Assembly (NCBI GenBank): GCA_900471925.1
Contig: UCGV01000002.1
Span: 62,001 to 126,000 of the forward strand
Direction of reading: 5' to 3'
From: Hyphomicrobiales bacterium
Lineage (GTDB): Bacteria; Pseudomonadota; Alphaproteobacteria; Rhizobiales; Rhizobiaceae
Length of the DNA: 64,000 nucleotides
This document shows positions 28,841 through 39,368 of this stretch, piece by piece (within the stretch, counting starts at the first letter, position 1; every line of letters begins with the position of its first letter). A program made the position numbers and the translations under genes. The notes beneath the pieces are model-generated. The model saw nothing but the letters and a program-made list of their open reading frames with translations, did no database searches and was not told where the DNA came from.

Positions 28841-28879
28841 ATGAAAGCCTGTGTCAATTCACGGGCAAAGAGGCTATAG
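28841..28879 (+). CDS. possible 12-residue leader peptide before glnD
   Basis: ATG at 28841 opens a frame reading MKACVNSRAKRL that stops at 28879, three bases before the glnD ATG. AAAGG and AAGGA lie just upstream. Such close spacing could couple translation to glnD. Coding is unproven; it may be chance. Confidence 0.25.
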   Translation: MKACVNSRAKRL

Positions 28880-28882
28880 CGC

Positions 28883-31774
28883 ATGCAGAGCAAACAAGAG
28901 GCGCGTCATGAGCAAGCGGCCCGGAGCGAAGAGGTAACCGCCCGGCCGATGGCGACACGCGACATCGATTTCTCCGAAATCCTCGATGTGGAACTGCTGC
29001 AGGGGCAATGCGACGCCATTGCCGAAGCCAACCGCAACCGTCCCGACGTGCTGCGCAGCGATCTTCTTGCCGTTCTGAAGAAGGCGAGCGTCGAAGGACG
29101 CCTGAAGGCGCGCCAATTGCTTGACGCCCAGGGCGGCGGGCTCGATTGCGCGCACCGCATTTCCTGGCTGCAAGACCAGATCATTACCGTTCTCTATAAT
29201 TTCGCGACGTCACATGTCTTTGCCAAGCAGAAGGACAAGTTCGCCGTCACCGCCGTCGGCGGTTATGGACGTGACACGCTGGCGCCCGGCTCGGATATCG
29301 ACCTGCTGTTCCTCTTCCTGCCGAAGCCGGCGGAAGAGACACACAAGGCCGTCGAGTTCATGCTCTATATGCTATGGGACATGGGCTTCAAGGTCGGCCA
29401 CGCGACCCGCACCGTCGAGGAATGCATCGCGCTTTCCAAATCCGACATGACGATCCGCACCGCCATTCTCGAAATGCGCTACATCTGCGGACTGAAGCCG
29501 CTGGAAACGGAACTCGAAGCCCGCTTCGACAAGGAAATCGTGACCGGCACGGGGCCGGAATTCATCGCCGCCAAGCTTGCCGAACGCGACGAACGCCATC
29601 GTAAGGCCGGCGACACCCGCTATCTCGTCGAGCCGAACGTCAAGGAAGGCAAGGGTGGTCTTCGCGACCTGCACACGCTGTTCTGGATTTCGAAATATTA
29701 CTACCACGTCCGCGATCCGGCCGATCTCGTACCGCTCGGCGTGCTGTCGAAGCAGGAATACCGGCTTCTGGAAAAGGCCGACGACTTCCTGTGGGCGGTC
29801 CGCTGCCACATGCATTTCGTGACGGGCAAGGCCGAGGAGCGCCTTTCCTTCGATATCCAGCGCGAGATCGCCGAAGCGCTCGACTATCATTCGCGTCCCG
29901 GCCTTTCGGCTGTCGAGCGCTTCATGAAGCACTATTTCCTCGTGGCCAAGGATGTGGGCGACCTGACGCGCATCCTGTGCGCCGCACTCGAAGACCAGCA
30001 GGCAAAATCGATCCCCGGCCTGACGGGCGTCATCAGCCGTTTCACCCATCGCAACCGCAAGATCCCCGGCAGCGTCGAATTCGTGGAAGATCGCGGCCGC
30101 ATCACGCTTGCAGATGCCGAAGTCTTCAAGCGCGATCCGGTAAGCATCATCAGGCTGTTCCATGTGGCCGATATCAACGGTCTGGAATTCCATCCCGATG
30201 CGCTGAAGCGCGTCACCCGTTCGCTCGGCCTGATCAACAACGATCTGCGCGAAAATGACGAAGCCAACCGGTTGTTCCTGTCGATCCTGACTTCCAAGCG
30301 CGATCCGGCGTTAATCCTGCGGCGCATGAACGAGGCCGGGGTGCTCGGTCGTTTCATTCCCGAATTCGGCAAGATCGTCGCGATGATGCAGTTCAATATG
30401 TATCATCACTATACAGTCGACGAACATCTGATCCGCGCCATCGACGTTCTCTCGGAGATCGACAAGGGCAAGGCGGAGGAGCTGCATCCGCTCGCCAACA
30501 AGCTGATGCCGCATATCGAGGACCGCGAGGCGCTCTATGTCGCCGTGCTGCTGCACGATATCGCCAAGGGACGACAGGAAGACCATTCGATTGCCGGCGC
30601 CCGCGTTGCCCGCAAGCTCTGCGCCCGTTTCGGCCTGTCGCAGAAGCAGACCGAAATCGTCGTCTGGCTGATCGAGGAGCATCTGACAATGTCGATGGTC
30701 GCCCAGACGCGCGACCTGACGGACCGCAAGACGATCACCGATTTTGCCGATCGCGTTCAGTCGCTGGACCGGCTGAAAATGCTGATGATCCTGACGATCT
30801 GCGATATCCGCGCGGTCGGCCCGGGTGTCTGGAACGGCTGGAAGGGCCAACTTCTGCGCACGCTCTATTACGAGACGGAACTGCTGCTTGCCGGCGGCTT
30901 CTCGGAAGTGTCGCGTAAGGAGCGCGCCCAGGCTTCAGCGGAAGCGCTTTATGCGGCTCTTTCCGACTGGAGCCAGAAGGACCGGCGCACCTATACCAAG
31001 CTGCATTACCAACCCTACCTGCTCTCCGTGCCACTGGAAGATCAGGTGCGCCATGCGCATTTCATCCGTCAGGCGGACAAGGCCGGCCAGGCTTTGGCAA
31101 CCACGGTGCGCACGGACAGTTTCCACGCCATTACCGAAATTACGGTTCTGTCTCCGGACCATCCGCGCCTGCTTGCCGTCATTGCCGGCGCCTGTGCCGC
31201 GGCCGGCGCCAACATCGTCGATGCGCAGATCTTCACCACGTCTGATGGCCGCGCGCTCGATACAATCCATGTCAGCCGCGAGTTCCAGGACGATGCGGAC
31301 GAGCTTCGCCGTGCCGGCACAATCGGCCGGATGATCGAGGACGTGCTTTCCGGCCGCAAGCGCCTGCCTGAGGTGATCGCGACCCGGACGAAGAACCGCA
31401 AGAAGAGCAAGGCCTTCATCATTCCGCCGTCGGTGACGATCACCAACAGCCTGTCGAACAAGTTCACCGTCATCGAAGTGGAATGCCTCGACCGGCCGGG
31501 CCTGCTGTCGGAGATAACGGCCGTGCTCTCCGATCTGTCGCTCGACATTCAGTCGGCGCGCATCACCACCTTCGGTGAAAAGGTCATCGACACCTTCTAC
31601 GTCACCGATCTCGTCGGCCAGAAGATTTCCGGCGACAGCAAGCGCGCCAATATCACCGCCCGCATGAAAGCGGTCATGGCCGAAGAGCAGGACGAACTGC
31701 GCGAACGCATGCCGTCCGGCATCATCGCGCCTGCCGCTACATCAGCCGAAAAGAAAGCCGGTTCCCCCGCATGA
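28883..31774 (+). CDS. glnD: bifunctional PII uridylyltransferase/uridylyl-removing enzyme
   Basis: Senses glutamine and modifies PII proteins (GlnB, GlnK), so it is the top of the nitrogen control cascade that ends in NtrC and sigma-54 promoters. The 963-residue protein has the nucleotidyltransferase motif [18 protein letters not shown] (about 127-144), the HD domain with LLHDIAKG (about 556-563) for UMP removal, and two C-terminal ACT domains (about 750-825 and 860-935) that bind glutamine. It overlaps murJ by four bases. rpoN and ptsN in the same window are functionally linked. Confidence 0.96.
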   Translation: MQSKQEARHEQAARSEEVTARPMATRDIDFSEILDVELLQGQCDAIAEANRNRPDVLRSDLLAVLKKASVEGRLKARQLLDAQGGGLDCAHRISWLQDQIITVLYNFATSHVFAKQKDKFAVTAVGGYGRDTLAPGSDIDLLFLFLPKPAEETHKAVEFMLYMLWDMGFKVGHATRTVEECIALSKSDMTIRTAILEMRYICGLKPLETELEARFDKEIVTGTGPEFIAAKLAERDERHRKAGDTRYLVEPNVKEGKGGLRDLHTLFWISKYYYHVRDPADLVPLGVLSKQEYRLLEKADDFLWAVRCHMHFVTGKAEERLSFDIQREIAEALDYHSRPGLSAVERFMKHYFLVAKDVGDLTRILCAALEDQQAKSIPGLTGVISRFTHRNRKIPGSVEFVEDRGRITLADAEVFKRDPVSIIRLFHVADINGLEFHPDALKRVTRSLGLINNDLRENDEANRLFLSILTSKRDPALILRRMNEAGVLGRFIPEFGKIVAMMQFNMYHHYTVDEHLIRAIDVLSEIDKGKAEELHPLANKLMPHIEDREALYVAVLLHDIAKGRQEDHSIAGARVARKLCARFGLSQKQTEIVVWLIEEHLTMSMVAQTRDLTDRKTITDFADRVQSLDRLKMLMILTICDIRAVGPGVWNGWKGQLLRTLYYETELLLAGGFSEVSRKERAQASAEALYAALSDWSQKDRRTYTKLHYQPYLLSVPLEDQVRHAHFIRQADKAGQALATTVRTDSFHAITEITVLSPDHPRLLAVIAGACAAAGANIVDAQIFTTSDGRALDTIHVSREFQDDADELRRAGTIGRMIEDVLSGRKRLPEVIATRTKNRKKSKAFIIPPSVTITNSLSNKFTVIEVECLDRPGLLSEITAVLSDLSLDIQSARITTFGEKVIDTFYVTDLVGQKISGDSKRANITARMKAVMAEEQDELRERMPSGIIAPAATSAEKKAGSPA

Positions 31775-33351
31775 GCCTCGTCAAGAAATTCGCCACGGTC
31801 GGCGGCGCCACGCTCGGCAGCCGCATCTTCGGGTTTGCCCGTGAAACGCTGATGGCTGCCGCCCTCGGCACGGGGCCGATGGCCGACGTTTTCTATGCCG
31901 CCTTCCGCTTTCCGAACCTCTTCCGCCGGCTCTTTGCCGAAGGCGCCTTCAATGCGGCCTTCGTGCCACTCTTTGCCAAGGAGATCGAGGCGAACGGCAC
32001 CGATGGCGCCAAGCGTTTTTCGGAAGAAGTGTTCGGCGTCCTTTTCTCCGTGCTGCTGCTCATCACAATCGTGATGGAGCTTTGCATGCCGCTGCTCGTG
32101 CGCTTCGTCATCGCGCCGGGCTTTGCCGACGATGCCGAGAAGTTCGACATCACCATTCGCATGGCGGCGGTGATGTTCCCCTATCTCATGTGCATGTCGC
32201 TGACGGCGATGATGAGCGGCATGCTGAATTCGCTGCATCATTTCTTCGCCGCCGCCGTGGCACCCGTCTTCCTGAACGTGGTGATGATCGGCGCGCTCTT
32301 TTATGCACTCTACACCGGCGCCGAGCCGCTCGCGACCGCCTGGTATCTTTCCTGGGGCGTGCTGGCAGCCGGTGTGCTGCAGCTTGCCGTCGTCTATGTC
32401 GGCGTTCTTCATGCGGGCATGAGCATTGGCTTTCGTTTTCCGAAGATGACGCCGAACGTCAAGCGGCTGCTGATCCTTGCGGTTCCGGCGGCGGTGACCG
32501 GCGGCATCACGCAGATCAATCAGCTGATCGGCCAGGCGATCGCCTCCTCCCGCGAAGGCGCCATCGCAGCCCTGCAATATGCCGACCGCATCTATCAGTT
32601 GCCGCTCGGCGTCGTCGGCGTTGCCGTCGGTGTCGTGCTGCTGCCCGAGCTTGCCCGCGCGCTGAAGGGCGGCGCGCTGCGTGAAGCTGCCTTCCTGCAG
32701 AACCGCTCGATCGAATTCGTGATGTTCCTGACGATCCCCGCCGGTTTCGCGCTGTGGATCCTGTCGGACGAAATCATCCGCGTGCTCTATGAGCGCGGCG
32801 CCTTCCATGAACAAAACACGGCTATCGTCGGCTCGATCCTGGCGATCTATGGCATCGGCCTACCCGCCTTCGTGCTGATCAAGGCGCTGCAGCCGGGCTT
32901 CTATGCCCGCGAGGACACGAAGACGCCGATGCGCTTTTCGGCCATCGCGGTCGCGACCAACTGCGCTACCGCGCTGACGCTCTTCCCCTATATGGGCGCA
33001 CCCGGCATTGCGGTAGCGGAAGCGACCGCCGGCTGGATCAGCACAGTGCTGCTCTTCAGCACGCTTCTGCGCCGCGGTCATCTGACATGGGAATGGGCGC
33101 TCGCCAGACGCACCGCGCTTCTGATCGTCGCCTCCGCTGTGATGGGAGTCGCCATCATCTATCTCAAACAGCACTGGGCGTCCTCGCTTGCATCGGGCGC
33201 ACCGCTCCTGACCAAGGTCGCCACGCTCGGGCTGCTGATCGTGATCTCGATGATCGTCTATTTCGCGACTGCCTTCCTTATCGGCGGCGCCGATCTCGGC
33301 ATGATCCGTCGTAATCTCAACCGCAAGCCGGCTCCCGCAAAGGACGCTTGA
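31771..33351 (+). CDS. murJ: lipid II flippase MurJ
   Basis: Moves lipid-linked peptidoglycan precursor across the inner membrane. The 526-residue protein is polytopic, with about 14 predicted helices. Conserved N-terminal segments [14 protein letters not shown] and FRLPNLFRR-like [20 protein letters not shown] carry the essential arginines of the central cavity. The start ATGA overlaps the glnD stop, an arrangement seen in several rhizobia. Confidence 0.95.
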   Translation: MSLVKKFATVGGATLGSRIFGFARETLMAAALGTGPMADVFYAAFRFPNLFRRLFAEGAFNAAFVPLFAKEIEANGTDGAKRFSEEVFGVLFSVLLLITIVMELCMPLLVRFVIAPGFADDAEKFDITIRMAAVMFPYLMCMSLTAMMSGMLNSLHHFFAAAVAPVFLNVVMIGALFYALYTGAEPLATAWYLSWGVLAAGVLQLAVVYVGVLHAGMSIGFRFPKMTPNVKRLLILAVPAAVTGGITQINQLIGQAIASSREGAIAALQYADRIYQLPLGVVGVAVGVVLLPELARALKGGALREAAFLQNRSIEFVMFLTIPAGFALWILSDEIIRVLYERGAFHEQNTAIVGSILAIYGIGLPAFVLIKALQPGFYAREDTKTPMRFSAIAVATNCATALTLFPYMGAPGIAVAEATAGWISTVLLFSTLLRRGHLTWEWALARRTALLIVASAVMGVAIIYLKQHWASSLASGAPLLTKVATLGLLIVISMIVYFATAFLIGGADLGMIRRNLNRKPAPAKDA

Positions 33352-33370
33352 GGCGGAGATCTTTGCCGAT

Positions 33371-33799
33371 CTAGCAGTCGACCCATCGTCGCTGCGGGCC
33401 TACATCGACATGGACGATGCCGTTGCAATAGGTGCCGATGCCACCGATGCCGGGCGCCGTTTTTGCAGCGGCAACGATCGTGCGTTCCGACACTCCGGGA
33501 ACCCGGATATCTGCCGCCAGGCATTTTCCATGCATGGAGCCGTGGCGGCTCGGATGCGGCCGGAAACCCGAGGTGATCATAGGTCGTCGTCCGGTCTTTG
33601 CCGCAATATGCGACAAGACCGCCTGCAATCGCGCCGGGAAGCAACCGGCGCGAACGCTGACGGTCTGGACCGTATAGGCAACGCGTGTCTGATGTTTTGG
33701 AAGATCGCTGGTCTGCCGGCGGTCATCTTGACCCACAGCTGCGGTTGCGGATTCTAGGGCAAAAAGGCCTGCCACTGCGAGTAAACTGGCGTTCTGCAT
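33371..33799 (-). CDS. secreted M15-like (YcbK/DUF882-type) murein peptidase homologue
   Basis: A 142-residue protein with an N-terminal signal peptide (about 1-22) and a small Zn-peptidase-like domain: SGFRPHPSRHGSMHGKCLA then DIRVPG supply His and Asp ligands, and GIVHVDVG the last His. This matches D,D-carboxypeptidase-like M15 and DUF882 proteins. Four cysteines could form disulfides. It converges with murJ (19-bp gap). A cell-wall role is likely; substrate is inferred. Confidence 0.78.
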   Translation of the reverse strand: MQNASLLAVAGLFALESATAAVGQDDRRQTSDLPKHQTRVAYTVQTVSVRAGCFPARLQAVLSHIAAKTGRRPMITSGFRPHPSRHGSMHGKCLAADIRVPGVSERTIVAAAKTAPGIGGIGTYCNGIVHVDVGPQRRWVDC

Positions 33800-33985
33800 G
33801 GTCCCTCCGAGCGGTTAACCGACGTCTCAATGCGGCCGTCACGCCAGTCGAAGGATTTTCAGTTCAAAGAAAGCTTTTCTGTGAAATTTTATACTCAATT
33901 TCGGCTAAGCCTACTGATCAATTCGGCGTAAAATGGGCAGTTATTTGCGTTCATCTGGAATAAACTTCCCAATCTCGGAGATGTG

Positions 33986-34390
33986 ATGGCCCAATCCCTG
34001 TTCCTCGTCACCCTCGTCGTCGACGACTATGACCGCGCCAAGGCCTTCTATTGTGAGGCGATCGGCTTCGACTGCCTGCAGGACGAAATGCAGCCGGGAG
34101 GCAAGCGCTGGGTTGTGGTCAGGCCGAAGGGCACGGATGGAGCTGCTTTTCTGCTCGCACAGGCTGCAAATGAGACGCAGCGGTCCGCCATCGGCAACCA
34201 GACCGGCGGACGTGTCGGCTTCTTTCTCAAGACCGACGATTTCGCCCGCGACCACGCCGCCATGCTTGCCGCCGGCGTTTGCTTTCTGGAGCAGCCACGG
34301 CGCGAAGTTTACGGCACCGTTGCGGTCTTTGCTGATCCTTACGGCAACACTTTCGACCTCATTCAACACGCCGCACCCGCCACCTCTTGA
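33986..34390 (+). CDS. VOC family protein (glyoxalase-like)
   Basis: A 134-residue single-domain VOC protein (MAQSLFLVTLVVDDYDRAKA start, VAVFADPYGNTFDLIQ end). A C-terminal DPYGN loop and a possible metal-binding set are visible, but the substrate is unknown. GGAG lies five bases before the ATG at 33986; a GTG at 33983 is equivalent. It is followed by trpS. Confidence 0.82.
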   Translation: MAQSLFLVTLVVDDYDRAKAFYCEAIGFDCLQDEMQPGGKRWVVVRPKGTDGAAFLLAQAANETQRSAIGNQTGGRVGFFLKTDDFARDHAAMLAAGVCFLEQPRREVYGTVAVFADPYGNTFDLIQHAAPATS

Positions 34391-34481
34391 TTGCGGCATG
34401 GAGCGCGTGCATAAGCGCCCGCGTTAGCAACATGGGCCTTTGGCCCTGGGGCCCTCCACCAGCCTAATCGAGGACAGCATC

Positions 34482-35546
34482 ATGGGTGAATTCAAGAAGC
34501 TCGTATTCTCCGGCGTTCAGCCGACGGGCAACCTGCATCTCGGAAATTATCTCGGCGCAATCCGCCGCTTCGTGCAGCTTCAGGACGGCAACGACTGCAT
34601 CTATTGCGTCGTCGACCTGCATGCCCTGACCGCGCAGCTCGTCCACGAGGACATGCTGTCGCAGACGCGCTCGATCGCAGCCGCCTTCATCGCTTCCGGC
34701 ATCGACGCCGAAAAGCACATCGTCTTCAATCAGTCGGCCGTACCGCAGCACGCCGAGCTTGCCTGGATCTTCAACTGCGTCGCCCGCATCGGCTGGATGA
34801 ACCGCATGACGCAGTTCAAGGACAAGGCCGGCAAGGATCGCGAGCAGGCTTCGCTCGGTCTCTACGCCTATCCAAGCCTGATGGCTGCCGACATTCTTGT
34901 CTACCGCGCCACGCATGTGCCTGTCGGTGAAGACCAGAAGCAGCATCTTGAACTCACTCGCGACATCGCGATGAAGTTCAACCTCGATTACGCCTCGCAT
35001 ATCCGCAAGACGAACTACGGAATCGACATCACCGTCGGCAACGAGCCGGTGCATGCCTATTTCCCCATGGTCGAACCGCTGATCGGCGGGCCGGCGCCGC
35101 GCGTCATGTCGCTGCGTGACGGTACCAAGAAGATGTCGAAGTCCGACCCATCGGATCTTTCGCGCATCAATCTGATGGACGATGAGGACGCGATCTCCAA
35201 GAAGATCCGCAAGGCAAAGACCGATCCCGACGGATTGCCGAGCGAAATCGCCGGCCTCGAAAGCCGGCCGGAAGCCGAAAACCTCGTTTCGATTTATGCG
35301 GCCCTTGCCGACAAATCGAAAGAGCAGGTGCTCGGCGAATTCGGCGGCCAGCAGTTCTCGGTTTTCAAGCCGGCGCTGATCGATCTCGCTGTTCAGGTGC
35401 TCTCGCCGATCACGAGTGAAATGCGCCGCCTCATGAACGACACGAGCCATATCGACGCGATCCTGCGCAACGGCAACGAGCGCGCCAGGGCGCGCGCCGA
35501 AGTGACGATGAGTGAACTTCGCGAAATCATCGGCTTCGTCTACTAA
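34482..35546 (+). CDS. trpS: tryptophan--tRNA ligase
   Basis: Class I aminoacyl-tRNA synthetase that charges tRNA(Trp). The 354-residue protein has the HIGH-equivalent [13 protein letters not shown] near residues 12-24 and KMSKS near residue 216. The ATG at 34482 ([13 protein letters not shown]) matches the family start; an in-frame codon at 34440 is not needed. A short GGGCC/GGCCC hairpin lies upstream at 34434-34446, but I see no attenuator with Trp codons. Confidence 0.96.
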   Translation: MGEFKKLVFSGVQPTGNLHLGNYLGAIRRFVQLQDGNDCIYCVVDLHALTAQLVHEDMLSQTRSIAAAFIASGIDAEKHIVFNQSAVPQHAELAWIFNCVARIGWMNRMTQFKDKAGKDREQASLGLYAYPSLMAADILVYRATHVPVGEDQKQHLELTRDIAMKFNLDYASHIRKTNYGIDITVGNEPVHAYFPMVEPLIGGPAPRVMSLRDGTKKMSKSDPSDLSRINLMDDEDAISKKIRKAKTDPDGLPSEIAGLESRPEAENLVSIYAALADKSKEQVLGEFGGQQFSVFKPALIDLAVQVLSPITSEMRRLMNDTSHIDAILRNGNERARARAEVTMSELREIIGFVY

Positions 35547-35620
35547 TCCCATCAACAGGCAAAGCCCCCGTGCAAAACGGGGCTTGCAAATTTTCGGGCG
35601 CGGGTGTCAGAGTCGGCTTC

Positions 35621-36112
35621 ATGGTATCAAAGCGACTCTCACGGCTTGAAGGTCATCGCCGCAAATTTATGGCGGTGATAGACGGAACACCCGAATGCCA
35701 ACGCGCCGTCCATTATGCCGGGCGACGCGCCAAGAATTCCAATGGTGGCCTCGTTCTGCTCTATGTGATCCCTGAAGGCGATTTCCAGCAGTGGCTCGGT
35801 GTCGAAGAGATCATGCGGGCGGAAGCGCGCGAAGAGGCAGAGGCCACCGTCGCCAAGATCGCGCAGATTGTGCGCGAGACGATCGGCATCGAGCCCGAGA
35901 TCGTCATTCGCGAGGGCAATTCGGCCGAGCAGATCAATGCGGTGATCGAGGAAGACCGGGATGTCGCAATCCTCGTGCTTGCCGCAAGCTCGGCCAAGGA
36001 AGGACCAGGACCGCTGGTTTCTTCCGTTGCTGGGCGCGGTGCGGCCTTTCCCATTCCGGTCACCGTGCTTCCCGACACGTTGACCAACGAGGAGATAGAC
36101 GCCCTCTGTTAG
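35621..36112 (+). CDS. universal stress protein UspA family
   Basis: A 163-residue single-domain Usp protein. The N-terminal strand KFMAVIDGTPECQRAVHYA and the late nucleotide-binding-type segment LVSSVAGRGAAFPIPVTVLP are typical, although the canonical G-2x-G-9x-G(S/T) ATP loop is degenerate, so it may not bind ATP. I chose the ATG at 35621; an in-frame start at 35570 exists. The role in stress response is inferred. Confidence 0.8.
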   Translation: MVSKRLSRLEGHRRKFMAVIDGTPECQRAVHYAGRRAKNSNGGLVLLYVIPEGDFQQWLGVEEIMRAEAREEAEATVAKIAQIVRETIGIEPEIVIREGNSAEQINAVIEEDRDVAILVLAASSAKEGPGPLVSSVAGRGAAFPIPVTVLPDTLTNEEIDALC

Positions 36113-36220
36113 GCCATTTCTTGAGTATCAGTCTCTTGAATCGGCCCGACAATCGGCTTATCTTCTTTTGAAGAATTCTAAAGACGGCAGAGGTCACGGC
36201 CCCGCCGCATGGAGAGCAAG

Positions 36221-36787
36221 ATGTTCATTCAGACCGAAGCCACGCCGAATCCGGCAACACAGAAGTTCCTTCCCGGCAAGGTCGTGATGGAGAACGGCAC
36301 GGCGGAATTCCGTAGCGCCGACGAAGCCCAGGCTTCGCCTCTGGCCGCCCGCCTCTTCGAAATCCCTGGTGTGACCGGCGTCTATTTCGGCTACGATTTC
36401 ATCTCGGTCTCCAAGGACAATGCCGAGTGGCAGCATCTGAAGCCCGCCATTCTCGGCTCGATCATGGAGCATTTCATGTCCGGTAAGCCGGTCATGGGCG
36501 ATGCCTCGATCCTCTCGGAAGATGCCGATGCGGGCGATGAATTTTTCGACGAAGGCGACGAATCGATCGTTCTGACCATCAAGGAACTGCTGGAGACGCG
36601 TGTGCGTCCGGCCGTTGCCCAGGATGGCGGCGACATCACCTTCCGCGGCTTCAAGGACGGCAAGGTCTATCTGAACATGAAGGGTTCCTGCGCCGGCTGC
36701 CCGTCTTCGACGGCGACACTGAAGCATGGCGTCCAGAACCTGCTGCGCCATTTCGTTCCGGAAGTGCAGGAAGTGATTGCCGCTTAA
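36221..36787 (+). CDS. NfuA/NifU-like iron-sulfur cluster scaffold protein
   Basis: Carries and delivers Fe-S clusters. The 188-residue protein has an N-terminal Nfu domain (MFIQTEATPNPATQKFLPG start) and a C-terminal NifU-type domain with the cluster ligands in CAGCPSS (about residue 161-167). GAGAG lies before the ATG at 36221. It resembles mitochondrial NFU1. MiaB and HemW, both Fe-S enzymes in this window, are possible clients. Confidence 0.9.
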   Translation: MFIQTEATPNPATQKFLPGKVVMENGTAEFRSADEAQASPLAARLFEIPGVTGVYFGYDFISVSKDNAEWQHLKPAILGSIMEHFMSGKPVMGDASILSEDADAGDEFFDEGDESIVLTIKELLETRVRPAVAQDGGDITFRGFKDGKVYLNMKGSCAGCPSSTATLKHGVQNLLRHFVPEVQEVIAA

Positions 36788-36874
36788 AAATCCTGATACG
36801 TGCGGCCGTTCCTGTACGGTTCGGCCGGACGGATTTATGGATAGGCGACAATAGTTTATTCGGAAATTGATGGC

Positions 36875-37534
36875 ATGATCGTTCTGGCGCTCGACACGGC
36901 AGGTGTGGATTGCGCTGCCGCTATCTATGACAGCGGCAGGAATACGATGCTGGGGGAGGCATCGGACATGATCGGCAAGGGGCATGCTGAACATCTGATG
37001 GGTATTATCGATCGCGCGCTGGATCAGGCGGGCATCGCGCTCTCGGATGTCGATCGCGTTGCGGTCACCATCGGCCCCGGCTCGTTTACCGGCATCCGCG
37101 TCGGTGTTGCCGCGGCCCGCGGCTTTGCGCTTTCCCTCAATGTTCCCGCCGTCGGCGTCACTACGCTTGAGGTCATGGCAGCCGCGCAACGCGAGAAGAC
37201 GCCCGACCGTGCCGCGCTTGCGGCGATGGATGCCAAGCGCGATGAAATCTATCTCCAGTCCTTCGCAGCAGACGGTTCGCCGCTCGATGAAGCGCGCGCT
37301 GTCAGCGTTGCGGATGCCCAGGCCTTTGCCGCCACTTTCGACGGCGAGATCACCGGCTCGGCGACACCGATCCTGAAGCCGGATGCGACGGGCGAGCATG
37401 CCAATTCGTTCCCGATCTCCATCGTGGCGCGCCTCGGTGCTGCCGCGAGCCCCAATTCCGGAAAGCCGAAACCCCTTTATCTGCGCGGACCCGATGCCAA
37501 ACCGCAGGCCGGCTACGCGATCGCACGAGTATGA
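36875..37534 (+). CDS. tsaB: tRNA threonylcarbamoyladenosine biosynthesis protein TsaB
   Basis: Partner of TsaD in making t6A37 of tRNAs that read ANN codons. The 219-residue protein has the family start MIVLALDTAGVDCAAAIYD and VTIGPGSFTGIRVG. It overlaps rimI by four bases, a common pairing. A promoter probably lies in the 87-bp gap before it, but no clear consensus was seen. Confidence 0.94.
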   Translation: MIVLALDTAGVDCAAAIYDSGRNTMLGEASDMIGKGHAEHLMGIIDRALDQAGIALSDVDRVAVTIGPGSFTGIRVGVAAARGFALSLNVPAVGVTTLEVMAAAQREKTPDRAALAAMDAKRDEIYLQSFAADGSPLDEARAVSVADAQAFAATFDGEITGSATPILKPDATGEHANSFPISIVARLGAAASPNSGKPKPLYLRGPDAKPQAGYAIARV

Positions 37535-38031
37535 CGATGCTGGAAGCCTATCTGACGCTGAAACCGGAATTCGAGATCATTGCCATGGAGCCCGAGGATT
37601 GCCTCGACGTTTCCGTCCTTCACGGTGAACGCTTCGCGCGCCCTTGGGGCGACGGCGAATTCCACAGCCTGCTTTCGCAAAACACCGTCTTCGGCTTCGT
37701 CGCCCGTCAGACCAATGCCATACTGAAGAAGACCCTTCCGGGTTTCATCCTGGCGCGCCAGGTGGCCGGCGAGGCGGAAATCCTGACGGTTGCCGTACAG
37801 GCGAAGGTCGCGCGCTCCGGCCTCGGCTGGCGGCTGATGCAGGCCGCCATGCGCGAAGCGCGGCTTCGCGGCGGCGAGAGCATGTTCCTGGAAGTGGACA
37901 ACGGAAATATGGCGGCCCTCGGCCTCTACCGTAAACTGGGCTTCGAGCAGGCCGGCGAGCGCAAGGGCTATTACAAGGACGCCAACGGGGCTACCTCCAC
38001 GGCGCTTGTCATGAAGCGCGTTCTTCGGTAG
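37531..38031 (+). CDS. rimI: ribosomal protein alanine N-acetyltransferase RimI-like
   Basis: GNAT acetyltransferase that modifies the N-terminus of ribosomal protein S18 and sometimes others. The 166-residue product has the CoA loop AKVARSGLGWRLMQAAMREA and the motif NMAALGLYRKLGFEQAGERK. The ATG overlaps the tsaB stop; a second ATG at 37537 is possible. Substrate assignment rests on position after tsaB. Confidence 0.88.
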   Translation: MTMLEAYLTLKPEFEIIAMEPEDCLDVSVLHGERFARPWGDGEFHSLLSQNTVFGFVARQTNAILKKTLPGFILARQVAGEAEILTVAVQAKVARSGLGWRLMQAAMREARLRGGESMFLEVDNGNMAALGLYRKLGFEQAGERKGYYKDANGATSTALVMKRVLR

Positions 38032-38066
38032 TTCCCTTCTCGATTAAGAATAGCGAGAAGGCAGCC

Positions 38067-38495
38067 ATGACTGAGGAAGCCAAGACCCTCGAGGAGCTTT
38101 GCGCTGAACGCGGCATGCGTATGACCGAGCAGCGCCGCGTGATCGCGCGCATTCTCGAAGACTCCGAAGACCATCCCGATGTCGAGGAGCTTTACCGCCG
38201 CTCCGTCAAGGTCGATGCGAAGATTTCGATCTCGACAGTCTATCGCACGGTGAAGCTGTTCGAAGATGCCGGCATCATCGCGCGGCATGATTTCCGCGAC
38301 GGCCGCTCGCGTTACGAGACGGTGCCCGAAGAACATCACGATCACCTGATCGACCTGAAGACCGGCGTCGTTATCGAATTCCGCTCGCCGGAAATCGAAG
38401 CCCTGCAGGAACGTATCGCCCGTGAACACGGCTTCAAGCTCGTGGACCACCGGCTGGAACTCTACGGCATCCCGCTGAAGAAAGACGAAATCTGA
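38067..38495 (+). CDS. mur: Fur-family regulator, probably Mur (manganese uptake regulator)
   Basis: A 142-residue Fur-family repressor with N-terminal winged helix (MTEQRRVIARILEDSEDHPD) and metal-binding dimerisation domain (PEEHHDHLIDLKTGVVIEF). In Rhizobium and Agrobacterium the orthologue in this tsaB-rimI-acyltransferase-miaB neighbourhood is Mur, which responds to Mn(II) and controls sitABCD; iron control there is largely by RirA and Irr. The name therefore follows synteny and known rhizobial biology. The CxxC zinc motif of many Fur proteins is absent. Confidence 0.85.
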   Translation: MTEEAKTLEELCAERGMRMTEQRRVIARILEDSEDHPDVEELYRRSVKVDAKISISTVYRTVKLFEDAGIIARHDFRDGRSRYETVPEEHHDHLIDLKTGVVIEFRSPEIEALQERIAREHGFKLVDHRLELYGIPLKKDEI

Positions 38496-38522
38496 TATTA
38501 TGGCAGTCCGGGAGCGCCGCAT

Positions 38523-39320
38523 TTGATCTTCTGGCTGCGCATCGCCTTCGCCGCTGTCGTCATCTTTGTCATCAGCATCCTGCTCATGCCGCTCCAGCTG
38601 TTGGCGCTGCGCTTTGACTGGAAGCTCCGGCGTACCCTGCCCCGCCGCTGGCATCGTGTCGTCTGCTATTGTCTTGGCATCCGCATCAAAGTTCGGGGCG
38701 CGCTCGAAAGCCGCCGGCCGCTGATGCTCTGCTCGAACCATTCCTCGTGGATGGACATCATGGTCATGTCGGCCGTTGCCGACGTTGCGTTTATCGCCAA
38801 GATCGAGGTCCGCGATTGGCCGATCTTCGGCACGCTCGCCAAGCTGCAGAAAAGCGTCTTCGTGGTGCGTGAGGAAAAACGCCGAACCGGTGAGCAGGCG
38901 AGTGAAATTGCCGGGCGCATGGCGGATGGTGAGATCGTCGTCCTGTTTCCGGAGGGCACGACATCAGACGGCAACCGCCTGCTGGAGGTGAAATCGTCGC
39001 TCTTCGGCGCAGCGGCTATGGCCGTCCCCTTCTCTCCGACCGGCTCTGTCATGGTCCAGCCGGTATCGATCGCCTATACGCGAGCGCATGGCATCGCGAT
39101 GGGCCGCTATCACCGCCCGCTCACCGCATGGCCAGGCGATATCGAGCTGCTGCCGCATCTCATCGATATCCTGAAATGCGGCGCAATCGACGTCGAAGTG
39201 TCTTTCGGCGATGCGGTCGAGTATGGCGAAAAGACCAATCGCAAAGAGGTCAGCGCAAGGATTGCAGCCCGCATCCGGGGCCTCTTGAACACAAGTCTGC
39301 GTGGCCGTGATATCGGATGA
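38523..39320 (+). CDS. olsA: 1-acyl-sn-glycerol-3-phosphate acyltransferase family, probable OlsA
   Basis: PlsC-type acyltransferase. In rhizobia the homologue at this locus, OlsA, adds the second acyl chain to lyso-ornithine lipid made by OlsB (gene at 21682). The 265-residue protein has an N-terminal membrane helix (about 5-25), the catalytic NHSSWMD motif (HX4D) and FPEGTTSDG. The start is TTG at 38523 with GGAGCG upstream. It lies between mur and miaB. A general PlsC function remains possible. Confidence 0.85.
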   Translation: MIFWLRIAFAAVVIFVISILLMPLQLLALRFDWKLRRTLPRRWHRVVCYCLGIRIKVRGALESRRPLMLCSNHSSWMDIMVMSAVADVAFIAKIEVRDWPIFGTLAKLQKSVFVVREEKRRTGEQASEIAGRMADGEIVVLFPEGTTSDGNRLLEVKSSLFGAAAMAVPFSPTGSVMVQPVSIAYTRAHGIAMGRYHRPLTAWPGDIELLPHLIDILKCGAIDVEVSFGDAVEYGEKTNRKEVSARIAARIRGLLNTSLRGRDIG

Positions 39321-39368
39321 GCGGAGAGTCCCTTTTCTCAGGCAGCAAAAACCACTAAATAGCGCGCC

